From NCBI GenBank assembly GCA_023390705.1, contig JAEWCI010000336.1, forward strand, positions 1 through 6,251: a stretch of DNA of 6,251 nucleotides, read 5' to 3'. The DNA is from Pseudomonadota bacterium (GTDB lineage Bacteria; Pseudomonadota; Alphaproteobacteria; Acetobacterales; Acetobacteraceae). The position numbers were made by a program, and so were the translations under genes. Positions within the stretch are counted from its first letter, which is position 1, and each line of letters begins with the position of its first letter. Under the pieces are notes generated by a model. The model did not search any database. It had not been told where the DNA came from and saw nothing but the letters and a program-made list of their open reading frames with translations. Positions 5,847 to 6,251 of the stretch are shown one piece after another.

Positions 5847-6251
5847 GTGCCGCTCGATGACGACCGTCGCTATATCGGCTTCCTGATCTCCGATCTGGCG
5901 CGGATCATGCGGGCCTCCTTCGACCGGCGGGTGCGGCGCATCGGCCTGACCCGGTCGCAATGGCGGGTGCTCGGCCTGCTGCACCGCCACCCCGGCATCA
6001 GCCAGTCCGAACTGGCCGAGCTGCTGGAGGTGGAGCGGGCCACCGCCGGCCGCATGGTGGACCGGCTGGAGCGCAAGAACTGGGTTGCCCGCCACCCGGA
6101 CGCCGCCGACCGCCGCATCAACCGCCTGCACCTGACCGCCGAGGCCGAGGAGGTGCAGGCCCGCATGGGCCGCATCGCCGCGGAGCTGCTGGAGGACGCC
6201 ATGGCACCACTGAGCGCCGCCGAGCGCGCGGCCCTGGCCGGGCTGCTGGAA
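5847..6251 (+). CDS. MarR-family transcriptional regulator (3' end outside the window)
   Basis: The frame from the GTG at 5847 stays open to the window edge, giving 135 residues without a stop. MarR proteins are usually about 140-170 residues, so most of the protein is present. An N-terminal dimerisation helix (about 6-32) is followed by a winged helix-turn-helix: LTRSQWRVLGLLHRHPG (34-50), then the SQSELAELLEVERATAGRMV region (52-71) with the recognition helix, and the wing DAADRRINRLHLT (85-97). The D-R-R pattern at 88-90 is the family signature. The C-terminal helix begins near 98. Such proteins are dimers that usually repress their own gene and a divergent transporter, and release DNA when a phenolic or other small ligand binds. 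The divergent exporter fits this exactly. The ligand cannot be inferred. A role in controlling the acyl-CoA genes is possible but unsupported. Confidence 0.9.
   Translation, partial: MPLDDDRRYIGFLISDLARIMRASFDRRVRRIGLTRSQWRVLGLLHRHPGISQSELAELLEVERATAGRMVDRLERKNWVARHPDAADRRINRLHLTAEAEEVQARMGRIAAELLEDAMAPLSAAERAALAGLLE

Noticed and set aside
5815..5886. A 23-codon reading frame starting ATG-GCA-CCA and overlapping the MarR start, considered as a leader peptide
   Set aside because: No ribosome site precedes it, it overlaps the near-palindrome, and its frame differs from the MarR gene. It can be explained as chance.
4122..6131. Minus-strand open frame of about 669 codons covering the exporter and the MarR gene
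   Set aside because: It is out of frame with the 14-helix exporter and antisense to the MarR gene. Its Pro/Ala/Gly/Arg-rich translation has no domain pattern.

Overview
The window looks like ordinary chromosome from a very GC-rich (roughly 70% by eye) alphaproteobacterium. The codon use, the GC-rich terminator-like palindrome and the gene families recall Acetobacteraceae such as Roseomonas, but that placement is an inference with no marker gene behind it. Five protein genes fill almost the whole window. There are no RNA genes, mobile elements or CRISPR repeats, and no gene-free stretch longer than about 120 bases.

Left block (1-4141). A thiamine-diphosphate enzyme of the acetolactate synthase/benzoylformate decarboxylase superfamily runs leftward (1756 to 32) and ends in tandem stops and a perfect 10-bp hairpin. 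Divergent from it, across 115 bp, is a rightward two-gene unit. The first gene is a CaiB/BaiF-fold protein whose catalytic residues identify it as an alpha-methylacyl-CoA racemase. The second is an acyl-CoA dehydrogenase of the long-chain/isovaleryl type, joined to the first by an ATGA stop/start overlap. The racemase would convert (2R)-methylacyl-CoA to the 2S form that acyl-CoA dehydrogenases accept, so the pair reads as a branched-chain acyl-CoA oxidation module. The intergenic region holds a 26-bp dyad, a second pair of inverted 12-mers next to the two start codons, and a perfect -35 hexamer facing the thiamine-diphosphate gene.

Right block (4175-6251). A leftward 14-helix DHA2/EmrB-type major facilitator exporter (5728 to 4175) converges on the dehydrogenase gene. 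Divergent from it, across 118 bp, is a MarR-family regulator that starts at a GTG codon and runs off the window end. A 15-bp near-palindrome in the only AT-rich patch between them is a reasonable MarR operator candidate. Exporter plus divergent MarR is a familiar self-regulated efflux arrangement. Nothing visible ties it to the acyl-CoA genes.

I did not find a clearly novel system. The most useful leads are the racemase-dehydrogenase coupling, the unassigned substrate of the neighbouring thiamine-diphosphate enzyme, and the two structured divergent intergenic regions.
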